Assembly (NCBI RefSeq): GCF_020215705.1
Contig: NZ_JAIWNB010000008.1
Coordinates: 62,001 to 126,000 of the forward strand
Length of the DNA: 64,000 nucleotides
Source: Nonomuraea aurantiaca
Lineage (GTDB): Bacteria; Actinomycetota; Actinomycetes; Streptosporangiales; Streptosporangiaceae
Reading direction: 5' to 3'
Position numbers and translations under genes: made by a program. This document shows, piece by piece, positions 41,801 through 50,443 of this stretch. The notes below the pieces were generated by a model that saw only the letters and a program-made list of their open reading frames with translations, was not told the DNA's origin and did not search any database. Each line of letters opens with the position of its first letter. The stretch's first letter is position 1.

Positions 41801-44017
41801 GTGAAGCAAGGTCCAGCCAATCTCCCCGCCGCCCATCTCGACGCCGTCCTCGAACGCTTCACTTACGGCCCCGATGAGGAGACCGGCTACACGATCGCGC
41901 GGGTGGCGACCGAGCGGTCGGGCGCCGAGCTGCTGACCGTGGTGGGCCCGCTGCTGGGCGCGCAGGTGGGCGAGTCGCTGCGGCTGAGCGGCCGCTGGAC
42001 CTCCCACCCCAAGTACGGCAAGCAGTTCGAGGTCTGGTCCTACACCACCGTGCTGCCGGCCACCATCCAGGGCATCCGCCGCTACCTGGGCTCCGGCCTG
42101 ATCAAGGGAATCGGCCCGAAGATGGCCGAAAGGATCGTCGACCACTTCGGCACCGACACCCTCGAGGTGATCGAGCAGGCGCCCGAACGGCTGGTCGAGG
42201 TGGCGGGCCTGGGCCCCAAGCGGACCAAGCTGATCGCCGCCGCCTGGGAGGAACAGAAGATCATCAAAGAGGTGATGATCTTCCTGCAGGGTGTCGGCGT
42301 GTCCACCTCGATCGCGGTGCGCATCTTCAAGCAGTACGGCGAGGGCTCCATCTCCGTCGTCAAGAGCCGCCCGTACCAGCTGGCCGACGACGTGTGGGGC
42401 ATCGGCTTCAAGACCGCCGACACCATCGCCCAGGCGGTCGGCATCCCGCACGACAGCCCCGAGCGCGTCAAGGCCGGGCTGCGCTACACCCTGTCCCAGG
42501 CGGCCGACGACGGCCACTGCTACCTGCCCGCGCCCAACCTGATCGGCGACGCGGTCAAGATCCTGGAGGTGCCCGCCGACCTGGTCGCCGGCTGCCTGGA
42601 GGAGCTGGTCGCCGAGGAGGGCGTGGTACGCGAGCAGATCCCGGCCGGCGACACCATCGTGCCGGCGGTCTACCTGGTGCCCTTCCACCGGGCCGAACTG
42701 TCGCTGGCCTCGGCGCTGCTGTCGCTGCTGCGCGGCGGCCATGACCGGCTGGCCGCCTTCGCCGAGGTCGACTGGGAACGGGCCGAGCAGTGGCTGCGCG
42801 GCCAGAGCGGCGCCGAGCTGGCCGCCGAGCAGCGCCAGGCCGTACGGCTGGCGCTGACGGAGAAGGTCGCGGTGCTGACCGGCGGGCCGGGCTGCGGCAA
42901 GAGCTTCACCGTGCGCTCCATCGTGACGCTGGCCCGCGCCAAAGGGGCCAAGGTGATCCTGGCCGCCCCCACGGGCCGGGCCGCCAAGAGGCTCGCCGAG
43001 CTGACCGGCCATGAGGCGACCACCGTTCACCGGCTGCTGCAGCTGCGGCCCGGCGGCGATGCCACCTTCGACCGCGACAACCCCCTGGACGCCGACCTGG
43101 TCGTCATCGACGAGGCCTCCATGCTCGACCTGCTGCTGGCCAACAAGCTCGTCAAGGCCATCGCCCCCGGCACGCACCTGCTGTTCGTGGGGGATGTGGA
43201 CCAGCTGCCCTCGGTCGGCGCCGGTGAGGTGCTGAAGGACCTGCTGGGCGCCGCCGACATCCCCCGCGTACGGCTGACGCAGATCTTCCGCCAGGCGCAG
43301 GAGTCGGGCGTGGTGGTCAACGCCCACCGCGTCAACACCGGCCTGCACCCCAAGCTGGAGGGGATGACGGACTTCTTCCTGTTCCCGTGCGAGGAGCCGG
43401 AGGAGATCGCGGCGCTCACGGTCGACGTGGTGGCCCGGCGCATCCCGCGCAAGTTCGGCCTCAACGCCCGCCGCGACGTACAGGTGCTGGCCCCCATGCA
43501 CCGCGGCGCCGCCGGGGCCGGCGCGCTCAACATCGCGCTGCAGGAGGCCCTGACCCCCTCGCGCGAGGACCTGCCCGAACGCCGCTACGGCGGGCGCGTC
43601 TTCCGCGTCGGCGACAAGGTCACCCAGCTGCGCAACAACTACGAAAAAGGCGCGGCGGGGGTGTTCAACGGCACCGTCGGCATCGTCGTCGACATCCGGC
43701 CCGACGAGCAGAAGCTGATCGTCTCCACCGATGAGGACGAGCAGGTCGACTACGCCTTCGACGAGCTGGACGAGCTGGCCCACGCCTACGCCGTCTCCAT
43801 CCACCGCTCCCAGGGCAGCGAGTACCCGGCCGTGGTCATCCCCCTGGCCACCAGCGCCTGGATGATGCTGCAGCGCAACCTGCTCTACACCGCGATCACC
43901 CGCGCCAAGCGGCTGGTCGTCATCGTCGGGTCCCGGCGCGCGCTGGCGCAGGCCGTACGGACCAAGGGGGCCGGGCGGCGCCACACCAGCCTGACCCACC
44001 GCCTGGCCAAGCACTGA
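41801..44017 (+). CDS. recD2: RecD2-type SF1B DNA helicase
   Basis: 738 residues, the usual RecD2 length. The N-terminal half has an OB-like region (about 15-90) and helix-hairpin-helix motifs (IKGIGPKMAERIVDHFG near 103-119, VAGLGPKRTKLI near 135). The helicase core has Walker A GGPGCGKSF at 361-369, GRAAKRLAEL (motif Ia), LVVIDEASMLD (motif II), FVGDVDQLPSVGAG (motif III), LTQIFRQA (motif IV), SIHRSQGSEYPAVVIPL (motif V) and LYTAITRAKRLVVIVG (motif VI). It unwinds DNA 5' to 3' in repair independently of RecBC. GTG start with GGGAGA upstream. No recB or recC is nearby, as is normal. Confidence 0.95.
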   Translation: MKQGPANLPAAHLDAVLERFTYGPDEETGYTIARVATERSGAELLTVVGPLLGAQVGESLRLSGRWTSHPKYGKQFEVWSYTTVLPATIQGIRRYLGSGLIKGIGPKMAERIVDHFGTDTLEVIEQAPERLVEVAGLGPKRTKLIAAAWEEQKIIKEVMIFLQGVGVSTSIAVRIFKQYGEGSISVVKSRPYQLADDVWGIGFKTADTIAQAVGIPHDSPERVKAGLRYTLSQAADDGHCYLPAPNLIGDAVKILEVPADLVAGCLEELVAEEGVVREQIPAGDTIVPAVYLVPFHRAELSLASALLSLLRGGHDRLAAFAEVDWERAEQWLRGQSGAELAAEQRQAVRLALTEKVAVLTGGPGCGKSFTVRSIVTLARAKGAKVILAAPTGRAAKRLAELTGHEATTVHRLLQLRPGGDATFDRDNPLDADLVVIDEASMLDLLLANKLVKAIAPGTHLLFVGDVDQLPSVGAGEVLKDLLGAADIPRVRLTQIFRQAQESGVVVNAHRVNTGLHPKLEGMTDFFLFPCEEPEEIAALTVDVVARRIPRKFGLNARRDVQVLAPMHRGAAGAGALNIALQEALTPSREDLPERRYGGRVFRVGDKVTQLRNNYEKGAAGVFNGTVGIVVDIRPDEQKLIVSTDEDEQVDYAFDELDELAHAYAVSIHRSQGSEYPAVVIPLATSAWMMLQRNLLYTAITRAKRLVVIVGSRRALAQAVRTKGAGRRHTSLTHRLAKH

Positions 44018-44177
44018 GGATTTCGCCTCACTACTCCTGTTGCGCCCGGCTGACCTGGGGTTCCCAGCAACAAGTGATTTAAATGTTACCGAACTATCCC
44101 AAACTCAACCGCGTCTTACATGCAGGAGCATTAAGGTCTTTGACATTGAGTTTGCTGTTATGGGGGAGAGGACTGAC

Positions 44178-45359
44178 TTGAACGTCAAGCCCGGTTGGAG
44201 GACGCCTGTCACGGGCATGGCCATGCTCGCGGCCGCGGCACTGACCGCGTCCTGCTCGAGCACTCCCGCCGTTCCGGGCAACGCCGACGCGGCCAAGGCG
44301 ACCACCTCCGCCACCCCGGAAGCACCGACGATCAAGATCTCACCCGCCGAGGGCAGCGCGAAGGTCAGCCCTGAGAAGAAGATCGTGGTGACCGCCGCGG
44401 GCGGCACCCTGGAGGAGGTCACGGCCGAAGGCGGCGGCAAGAGCGTCGAGGGCACCTTCAACGCCGACAAGACCAAATGGGTCTCCAAGGGCACCCTGCT
44501 GCCCTCCAGCTCCTACAACGTCAGCGCCAAGGCCGGCGTGACCAGCGCCGCCAGCACGTTCAAGACGCTCAAGCCCGAGCGCGAGCTACAGGTCATCGAC
44601 GTCACACCCAGCGCCAAGGGCGAGACGGTCGGCGTGGGGGCGCCGATCATCGTCACCTTCAACCAGCCCATCAGCGAGAAGGCCTCCGTCGAACGCGCCC
44701 TGGAGGTCGAGGCGCAAAAGCCCGTCGACGGCGCCTGGCGCTGGATCAACGACACCACCGTCATCTACCGCACCGCCAAGTACTGGCCCGCCCACCAGAA
44801 GGTGACGTTCAACGCCCGCCTCACCGGCGTCAAGGGCGGCAAGGGCATGTACGGCGTCAAGGACTCCGCCACCACCTTGAAGATCGGCGCCAGGGTGATC
44901 AGCAAGGTCGACACCAAGAAGCACATGATGTACGTCTACCGCGACGGCAAGCGCGTGCAGACGATGCGCATCAGCGCCGGCATGGCCACCACCCGCGAGT
45001 ACACCACCACCTCCGGCGTCCACCTGACCATGGAGCGCGGCAACCCGGTCCGCATGATCTCGCCCGGCCGCAAGAAGGGCGACCCCGGCTACTACGACGT
45101 CATGATCAACCACGCCGTGCGGATCTCCAACTCCGGCGAGTACGTCCACGCCAAGGACAACGTCTGGGCCCAGGGCCGCTCCAACGTCAGCCACGGCTGC
45201 ATCAACTCCCGCCCTGACCAGGCCCTGTGGTTCTACAACCACTTCCAGCGCGGTGACGTCGTCGACATCAAGGGCACCAACCGCGACCTGGAGTGGAACA
45301 ACGGCTGGGGCTTCTGGCAGCTGCCGTTCTCCAAGTGGAAGAAGGGCAGCGCCCTGTAG
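44178..45359 (+). CDS. L,D-transpeptidase lipoprotein with Ig-like domains
   Basis: 393 residues from TTG 44178, chosen because GGGGAGAGG lies six bases upstream; the ATG at 44160 lacks a site and would place charged residues before the signal. A short signal ends at a lipobox-like LTASC, a Thr/Pro-rich linker follows, then Ig-like domain(s) (about 55-240) and the YkuD catalytic domain (about 245-370) with NVSHGCINSRP holding Cys341 and His339. It crosslinks peptidoglycan 3-3 between meso-diaminopimelate residues outside the membrane. The C-terminal WNNGWGFWQLPFSKWKKG resembles that of mycobacterial Ldt proteins. A perfect hairpin follows the stop. Confidence 0.93.
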   Translation: MNVKPGWRTPVTGMAMLAAAALTASCSSTPAVPGNADAAKATTSATPEAPTIKISPAEGSAKVSPEKKIVVTAAGGTLEEVTAEGGGKSVEGTFNADKTKWVSKGTLLPSSSYNVSAKAGVTSAASTFKTLKPERELQVIDVTPSAKGETVGVGAPIIVTFNQPISEKASVERALEVEAQKPVDGAWRWINDTTVIYRTAKYWPAHQKVTFNARLTGVKGGKGMYGVKDSATTLKIGARVISKVDTKKHMMYVYRDGKRVQTMRISAGMATTREYTTTSGVHLTMERGNPVRMISPGRKKGDPGYYDVMINHAVRISNSGEYVHAKDNVWAQGRSNVSHGCINSRPDQALWFYNHFQRGDVVDIKGTNRDLEWNNGWGFWQLPFSKWKKGSAL

Positions 45360-45371
45360 GCCAAGGCCGGG

Positions 45372-45406
45372 GACGCCGTGCGAGCCGCTGGTTCTCGCAC
45401 GGCGTC
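45372..45406. terminator. Bidirectional terminator between L,D-transpeptidase and cupin genes
   Basis: GACGCCGTGCGAG (45372-45384) pairs perfectly with CTCGCACGGCGTC (45394-45406) across a 9-base loop. It sits between two convergent genes, 12 bases after each stop codon, so it can end transcription in both directions. Confidence 0.75.
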
Positions 45407-45418
45407 GCCCGTCGCGGC

Positions 45419-45862
45419 TCAGCCGGCCCCGAGGCCGTCGGCAGGGGGCCGCCGGCTCTCCAGGTCGGGGAGAAGAATCGTGCTCTCCTGCTCGCGCGGA
45501 TCGGTGCGGGCCAGCACGACCTCGGCGGGCTGGCTGTCACTGAGGTTCACCGGCATGTGCGGCGTGCTGGCGGGGATGTAGATGAACTCCCCTTGCCGCG
45601 CTTGCAGGTAATGCTCCAGGTTCTCGCCGTACCAGGCGCCCACGGCGCCCTTGATGACGTAGATGGCCGTCTCGTGATGGTCGTGCTTGTGGGCTCGGCC
45701 GCTGCCCGAGGGCGGGATGGTCTGCAGGTGCATGCAGATATGGCGCGCGCCCACGGTCTCGGCGGCGATACCGGCGAAGAACTGCAGGTGCTGCTTGCCC
45801 TCGTACATCAGAGCGGAACGGATGACACGGCAGTGGCCGTCCGGCTGCGGGGGGTGCTCCAC
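45419..45862 (-). CDS. Cupin-domain protein
   Basis: 147 residues with the two cupin motifs: GSGRAHKHDHHETAIYVIKGAVGAW (metal-binding His-His-Glu) and GEFIYIPASTPHMPVNLS with the second His. It is a single-domain beta barrel, metal-binding, that could be an isomerase, dioxygenase or sensor. GTG start with GAGGAG upstream, 10 bases after the stop of the EF-hand gene, so the two are one operon. The pairing of a calcium sensor with a cupin is unusual and suggests Ca-dependent control (inference). Confidence 0.85.
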   Translation of the reverse strand: MEHPPQPDGHCRVIRSALMYEGKQHLQFFAGIAAETVGARHICMHLQTIPPSGSGRAHKHDHHETAIYVIKGAVGAWYGENLEHYLQARQGEFIYIPASTPHMPVNLSDSQPAEVVLARTDPREQESTILLPDLESRRPPADGLGAG

Positions 45863-45872
45863 CTGTGGCTCC

Positions 45873-46415
45873 TCAGAGTCGGCCGAAGATCAGGTTGCCG
45901 GGCGCGGCCGGGTCGGTGCCGGCGTAGAAGTCCCGCTGTGCGGCGTGGATCTCGCTGATGTCCAGATGCCCGCTGCCGTCGGTGTCGAGCCGATCGAACA
46001 CCTCGCGCCGCTCGGCCTCGGGCAGGGAGCAGATGCCGGGGATGGCGGCGAACTCCTCATAGGAGATCCGGCCGTCGCCGTCGGTGTCGCAGACGATGAG
46101 GACGGACTCGGCGATCCGGCCGGCGGTCGCCGCGTAGCCGCTGGTGCGGAACTCCTGGCCGGTCAGGTAGGCGGTGAACTCCGCGCGCGACAGGTGTCCG
46201 TCGTTGTCGTCGTCGGCGCTGTGGATCAGGGCGTTCCACATGCTCGCGTAGGCGGCCACCACGTCGCGGCCCTTGGCCGAGTCGGCCGGCACGCCGAATG
46301 CCGCCAAGAACCTCGTGGCCGCGAGCTGAAAGTCGTCCCTGGTGAGTACACCGTCACCATCGGCGTCGTACAAGGTGAATCTCTTGTCGAATTTACGGGC
46401 GAGAACATCGGACAT
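45873..46415 (-). CDS. Four-EF-hand calcium-binding protein, calerythrin-like
   Basis: 180 residues, nearly all EF-hands: YDADGDGVLTRDDF (about 18-31), ADDDNDGHLSRAEF (about 68-81), CDTDGDGRISYEEF (about 107-120) and LDTDGSGHLDISEI (about 141-154), each with the acidic x-y-z loop ligands and a terminal acidic residue. The order and length match calerythrin, the actinobacterial calmodulin-like sarcoplasmic calcium-binding protein. Cytoplasmic; probably a Ca buffer or sensor. AAGGAG precedes the ATG. It is transcribed first in a pair with the cupin gene. Confidence 0.93.
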   Translation of the reverse strand: MSDVLARKFDKRFTLYDADGDGVLTRDDFQLAATRFLAAFGVPADSAKGRDVVAAYASMWNALIHSADDDNDGHLSRAEFTAYLTGQEFRTSGYAATAGRIAESVLIVCDTDGDGRISYEEFAAIPGICSLPEAERREVFDRLDTDGSGHLDISEIHAAQRDFYAGTDPAAPGNLIFGRL

Positions 46416-46635
46416 GGCGCTCCTTCAGGGAAGCGATGAACCGGCACCCGCACTGTAACACTACTTAAAGTCACCAACAATAACTCTTTGCGATCACCGG
46501 AGAGCCCCTCAGGCGGGCGCGGTGCGCTTTCGCCGTGGGTGAAGCCGTTGCGCCGTGGGCGATGAGAGGCTGCCGCGCGACAGCGAGGACGGCAGGGTGA
46601 GTCCCAGACCCAACACGAGCGGAGAGGTGGTCACC

Positions 46636-47556
46636 ATGGCGATCACGCAAGTGCCGGGGCCCGGCCGGTGGCAGGCGGCCGAGATCCGCGACAGCGACAC
46701 CTGGAGGGTCCCGCTCACCGAGGAGCATCGGCACGAGGTGCTCGACGCCGTACGGGCGGTGGAGGCGGCCGGGACGGCGCCACAGGAGATCACCCCGGCC
46801 GGCTTCCCGCTGCCGACGCTGGCACCCCTGCTGCGGCGCGTGCGCCAGGAGGTCGTGGACGGTCACGGCTTCGCCCTGCTCCAGGGGGTGCCCGTCGGCC
46901 GGATGAGCGAGCGGCAGCGCGAGATCGCCGGACTCGGCCTCGGCAGCCACATCGGCGCGATCGTCTCACAGGGACCCGGCGCGATGCCGCTGGCGCATGT
47001 ACGCGACACCGGCGCCGACCCATCCCGGCCACGCACCCGCAGCTACCAGCACAGCGGGCGGCTCGGCTTCCACAGCGACCCCACCGACGTCGTCGCCCTG
47101 CTGTGCCTGCGCCCGGCCACCTCGGGCGGTCTCAGCCTCATCGTCAGCTCCGTGGCGGTGCACAACGAGGTCGTCCGGACCCGCCCCGACCTGGCCGAGG
47201 TGCTCTACCAGCCGTGGTGGCACGACCGGCGCACCGGTGAGGGCCCCGACAGCTTCTATGCCAAGCCGCTGTGCGTGCCAGGCCAGGACGGCCGGGTGTC
47301 GATCTCCTACGGGCCCGACTACCTGCGCTCGGCCCAGCGCGGCGCCCACGTGCCGCCGTTCACCCCGGCGCAGCGGGAGGCGATGGACCTGCTCGACCGG
47401 CTGACCGACGACCCCCGCTTCGTGCTCACCATGGACCTGCGGGAGGGCGACATGCAGTTCCTCAACAACCACGTCGTCCTGCACGGCCGCACCGCCTACG
47501 AAGACCACCCCGGGCCGCAGCGCCACCTCATCCGCCTGTGGTTCACCACCGGTTGA
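46636..47556 (+). CDS. Fe(II)/2-oxoglutarate-dependent oxygenase, TauD/clavaminate-synthase-like
   Basis: 306 residues. The metal triad is HSDPTD (HxD, LGFHSDPTDVV about 146-156) with the distal His in QRHLIRLWF near the end, the adjacent Arg binding 2-oxoglutarate; LLQGVPVGRM, RSYQHSGRL and LNNHVVLHGRTAYED are further family blocks. The substrate is unknown; members hydroxylate amino acids or small molecules. ATG 46636 follows GAGAGG; the upstream start at 46555 is rejected. Convergent with the P450 at 47578, with 21 bases between stops, so no operon. Confidence 0.88.
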   Translation: MAITQVPGPGRWQAAEIRDSDTWRVPLTEEHRHEVLDAVRAVEAAGTAPQEITPAGFPLPTLAPLLRRVRQEVVDGHGFALLQGVPVGRMSERQREIAGLGLGSHIGAIVSQGPGAMPLAHVRDTGADPSRPRTRSYQHSGRLGFHSDPTDVVALLCLRPATSGGLSLIVSSVAVHNEVVRTRPDLAEVLYQPWWHDRRTGEGPDSFYAKPLCVPGQDGRVSISYGPDYLRSAQRGAHVPPFTPAQREAMDLLDRLTDDPRFVLTMDLREGDMQFLNNHVVLHGRTAYEDHPGPQRHLIRLWFTTG

Positions 47557-47577
47557 GACCTCGAGGCGGGCCGCCCG

Positions 47578-48792
47578 TCACCAGGTGACCCACACGTCCT
47601 GCAGCCCCCCGGACAGCAGCCCCGTACGCAGCCGCAGATCTGGGGGAGCATCCCGCAGGCCCAGGCCGGGCAGCCGCCGGGCCAGCGTGCCGAGCACGAC
47701 CTGAAGCTCCATCCGGGCCAGCGGCTGGCCGAGGCAGAAGTGCGGCCCCGCGCCGAACGCCAGATGCTGGCCCGCGTTGTCGCGGCGCGCGTCGAAGCGG
47801 TCGGGATCGGCGAACTTGCGCGGATCGCGGTTGGCCGCGGGCCGGCACGGGATCAGCGTCGTGCCCGCGCCGACCCTCACCCCGCCGAAGTCGGCCTCCT
47901 CGGTCGCCACTCGCGGCATGCCGATCACGCTGAGCGTGCTGTCCAGCCGCAGGACCTCCTCGACCGTGCCCGGGATCAGCTCCGGGTCCTCGACCACCGC
48001 CGTGTAACGCCGCGGGTCCGACAGCAGCATCGCCACCATGATCCCGATCATGTTCGACGTCGTCTCGTGCCCGGCCAGCAGCAGCGCCTGCACGGTCGCG
48101 ATCAGCTCCTCATGGCTGAGCCGCCCGTCCTGGCTGTCGGAGATCTGCGTCAGCTCGCTGAGCATGTCATCGCCCGGCGCCGCACGCTTGTCATCCACCA
48201 GATCCGACACATACGCCCCGAACTCCTCATACGCCTTCTCCACCTCCGCCTGCTCGTAGCGGGTCAGCGTCAGCATCACCTGCGACCAGTGCGCGAACTT
48301 GTCCTGATCCTCACTCGGCGCCCCCACCAGGGCGCAGATGACCCGCACCGGCAGCGGCAGGCCCAGCTCGCGCGACAGATTCGCCGGGGAGCCGCCGGCC
48401 AGCATGCCGTCGACCAGCTCATCGGCCATCCGCTGCACCCGCGGGCGCCACCCCTCGATCTTGCGGATGGTGAAGGAAGGGGTGAGCAGCCGCCGCCACC
48501 GCCGGTGCCCCGTCCCGGCGATCATGCTCCCGCTCGCCATACCGCGGGCGAAGATCCCGCCGTCGGCGGTGGTGGACACCCGCGCTGCCTCGGCGCCGCC
48601 GCGGCTGAAGCGCGGGTCGGTCAGCAGCGTGCGCACATCGTCGTAGCGGGTCACCAGCTCGGCGGTGTCGCCGCTGGGCAGCTGTACGTGCGCCACGGGG
48701 CACTCGCCCTGCAGCTGGGCCCACTCGCGCGGCGGCTGCAGGGCCTCGGTCCGGTCGAAGGGGTAACGGGAGACGGGTTCGGCGGTGGTCAT
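47578..48792 (-). CDS. Cytochrome P450
   Basis: 404 residues. I-helix ALLLAGHETTSNMI (AGxET), K-helix EEVLR, heme loop FGAGPHFCLGQPLAR with the proximal Cys near residue 352, and the RRLLTPSFT block. AGGAGG precedes the ATG. It follows a radical SAM gene on the same strand after 99 bases, a gap that contains a palindrome at 48826-48854 which probably acts as operator or terminator. No redox partner gene is adjacent. The substrate is unknown; macrolide or fatty-acid-like targets are common for this type. Confidence 0.93.
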   Translation of the reverse strand: MTTAEPVSRYPFDRTEALQPPREWAQLQGECPVAHVQLPSGDTAELVTRYDDVRTLLTDPRFSRGGAEAARVSTTADGGIFARGMASGSMIAGTGHRRWRRLLTPSFTIRKIEGWRPRVQRMADELVDGMLAGGSPANLSRELGLPLPVRVICALVGAPSEDQDKFAHWSQVMLTLTRYEQAEVEKAYEEFGAYVSDLVDDKRAAPGDDMLSELTQISDSQDGRLSHEELIATVQALLLAGHETTSNMIGIMVAMLLSDPRRYTAVVEDPELIPGTVEEVLRLDSTLSVIGMPRVATEEADFGGVRVGAGTTLIPCRPAANRDPRKFADPDRFDARRDNAGQHLAFGAGPHFCLGQPLARMELQVVLGTLARRLPGLGLRDAPPDLRLRTGLLSGGLQDVWVTW

Positions 48793-48825
48793 GGCGGTGC
48801 CCTCCTGCTGACTGATGGGACACCC

Positions 48826-48854
48826 AAGATTCTAAGGCGACAGCCTTAAATCTT
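48826..48854. promoter_or_regulatory. Palindrome upstream of the P450 gene
   Basis: AAGAT-N3-AAGGC-GACA-GCCTT-N2-ATCTT style inverted repeat: TAAGGC and GCCTTA are perfectly symmetric around GACA, and the outer AAGAT and ATCTT also pair, with one extra base on one side. It lies 34 bases before the P450 start on the minus strand and 38 bases after the radical SAM stop. Operator and terminator readings are both possible. Confidence 0.5.
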
Positions 48855-48891
48855 GACAGTAGTCAAACCGGCGCCAGTCGCGAAACCCGCC

Positions 48892-49866
48892 TCAGACCAA
48901 CGCCAGCTGCGGGAAGCGCGGCTGGCGCTCCGGCGGCTCCGGCGGCCCCGACCGCATGCCGTAGACCCGGCACAACTGCCCGATCTGCCCCGTGATCCGC
49001 TCCTCATAATCGGCCGCCGGCAGCCCCGCCCCGTCATACAGCTCCTCATAGCGCTCCACCAGATGCGGATGCGCCTCACCCAGCCACGCCAGATACCACT
49101 GCCGCGTCCCCGGCGGCAGCCGCAACACCACCGGCTCCACCACCCCGGCCCCCGTGGCCGCGATCCGGCGTACCGTCGCCGCCAGCTGATCGGCCCCGTC
49201 ACTGAGCAACGGCAGCACCGGAGCCATCAGCACCCGGCACGACACCCCCGCCTCCACCAGCGCCGAGACCAGCTCCAGCCGCGCCTGCGCACCCACCGCG
49301 CCCGGCTCGACCCCCCGCCGGATCCGCTCGTCGACGAACGCGATCGAGACCGCCACCTGCGCCCCCGCCCGCGCCAGCACAGCCGCGTCCCGCAACACCA
49401 GAGGACTCTTGGTATAGACGGTGAACGGCACCGCCGCCTCACCCAGCGCCTCCACGATGCCCGGCATCAACCGATAGGTCGCCTCCGCCTGCTGGTAACA
49501 GTCACCACTGACCCCCACCGCCAGCGCCTCACCACCCCAGCGCGCCAGCTCCGCCCGCAACCGCGTCACCGCGTTGGGCTTGACCACGATCCGCGTGTCG
49601 AAATCCCGCCCCGCGTCCAGCCCCAGCCGCCGATGACCCGCACGAGCGCCGCAGCCACGGCAGGCATGAGCGCAGCCGCGGTAGGGGGAGACGGCCCAGC
49701 TCTGGGCGATGCCCGCACTGCGCGGCACCCGCTCGATCATCGTGCGGGCCTGCGTCTCGTAGAAGCCGTCACGCAGCACCGCCCGCCGCTCGATCACCGG
49801 ACGGTCGTCTGCGGCCTCTACAAGCGAAAGCGCGTCCCAACCCACGCCCCCCAGTGGAACACGCAT
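48892..49866 (-). CDS. Radical SAM protein, Rv2578c / spore-photolyase-like family
   Basis: 324 residues. The cluster motif is GCAHACRGCGARAGH (C-x3-C-x2-C), in the context WAVSPYRGCAHACRGC typical of Rv2578c-type proteins. Downstream blocks are VSGDCYQQAEATYRLMPGIVEAL, VYTKSPLVLRDAAVLA and VSCRVLMAPVLPLLSDGADQL. These resemble the SplB fold but lack evidence of DNA-photoproduct activity; function in actinobacteria is unknown. Usual aromatic residues before the third Cys are replaced here (RG for VY). AAAGGGAG precedes the ATG. Confidence 0.88.
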   Translation of the reverse strand: MRVPLGGVGWDALSLVEAADDRPVIERRAVLRDGFYETQARTMIERVPRSAGIAQSWAVSPYRGCAHACRGCGARAGHRRLGLDAGRDFDTRIVVKPNAVTRLRAELARWGGEALAVGVSGDCYQQAEATYRLMPGIVEALGEAAVPFTVYTKSPLVLRDAAVLARAGAQVAVSIAFVDERIRRGVEPGAVGAQARLELVSALVEAGVSCRVLMAPVLPLLSDGADQLAATVRRIAATGAGVVEPVVLRLPPGTRQWYLAWLGEAHPHLVERYEELYDGAGLPAADYEERITGQIGQLCRVYGMRSGPPEPPERQPRFPQLALV

Positions 49867-50055
49867 TCGACTCCCTTTTCAAGCGCTTCCGCCACGCCGC
49901 ACACCCACCGGCGCAACCCAGAGCGAGGGTTCGACACAGGCCGTCTCGGTCAGCACACTCATCTTCATGGCCCCGGCAGTGACCGGCAGTGGCTCCCGCA
50001 CCACACACGATCACGCCGAGGCCGTCTCACTGCCGCTCAGGGGGAGGGTCTCACC

Positions 50056-50379
50056 ATGGCCTGGCTGCTGCTCGCCTTCGCCATCGCCGCCGAGGTCGTC
50101 GCGACCACCGCGCTCAAACTCAGCAACGGCCTGTCCCACCTCGGCTGGGCCGCCATCGTCGCCATCGGCTACCTCATCTCCTTCGTCCTGCTCGCCCGCG
50201 CCCTCAAAACGCAACTCGAAGTCGGCACCGCCTACGCCGTGTGGTCCGGCGCCGGCACCGCCGCCATCGCCCTCATCGGCGCCGCCTTCCTGGGGGAGAC
50301 CCTTACCCCGCTCAAGATCGGCGGCATCCTGCTCATCATCGGCGGCGTCATCGTCCTCAACCTCGCCGGGGCCCACTGA
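50056..50379 (+). CDS. Small multidrug resistance (SMR) transporter, EmrE/QacE type
   Basis: 107 residues with four transmembrane helices: WLLLAFAIAAEVVATTALKLS (essential Glu14 in AEVVAT), LGWAAIVAIGYLISFVLLARAL, VGTAYAVWSGAGTAAIALIGAAF and LTPLKIGGILLIIGGVIVLNL. It is a dimeric proton-driven exporter of cationic compounds or guanidinium. GGGAGG precedes the ATG. The upstream 189 bases contain repeats such as CCGGCAGTG twice but I see no convincing guanidine riboswitch. A GNAT gene follows after 64 bases. Confidence 0.93.
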   Translation: MAWLLLAFAIAAEVVATTALKLSNGLSHLGWAAIVAIGYLISFVLLARALKTQLEVGTAYAVWSGAGTAAIALIGAAFLGETLTPLKIGGILLIIGGVIVLNLAGAH

Positions 50380-50443
50380 CCCCCGCCCGCCCGCCCGGGG
50401 AAAACGTCTCGCGCCCCCAAGACGGGTTCTCTACACTGCCCCC

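Noticed and set aside
41600..44014. An 804-codon antisense frame opposite recD2 and other long antisense frames (such as 12529-13866 and 10025-11767)
   Set aside because: These are mirror artefacts of high GC codon bias; the opposite strand has clear domains, and the antisense translations show only low-complexity Gly/Arg/Val-rich protein.
49867..50055. Possible guanidine riboswitch upstream of the SMR transporter
   Set aside because: The spacer contains short repeats but no recognisable guanidine-I, -II or -III core motif or paired ACGR loops.
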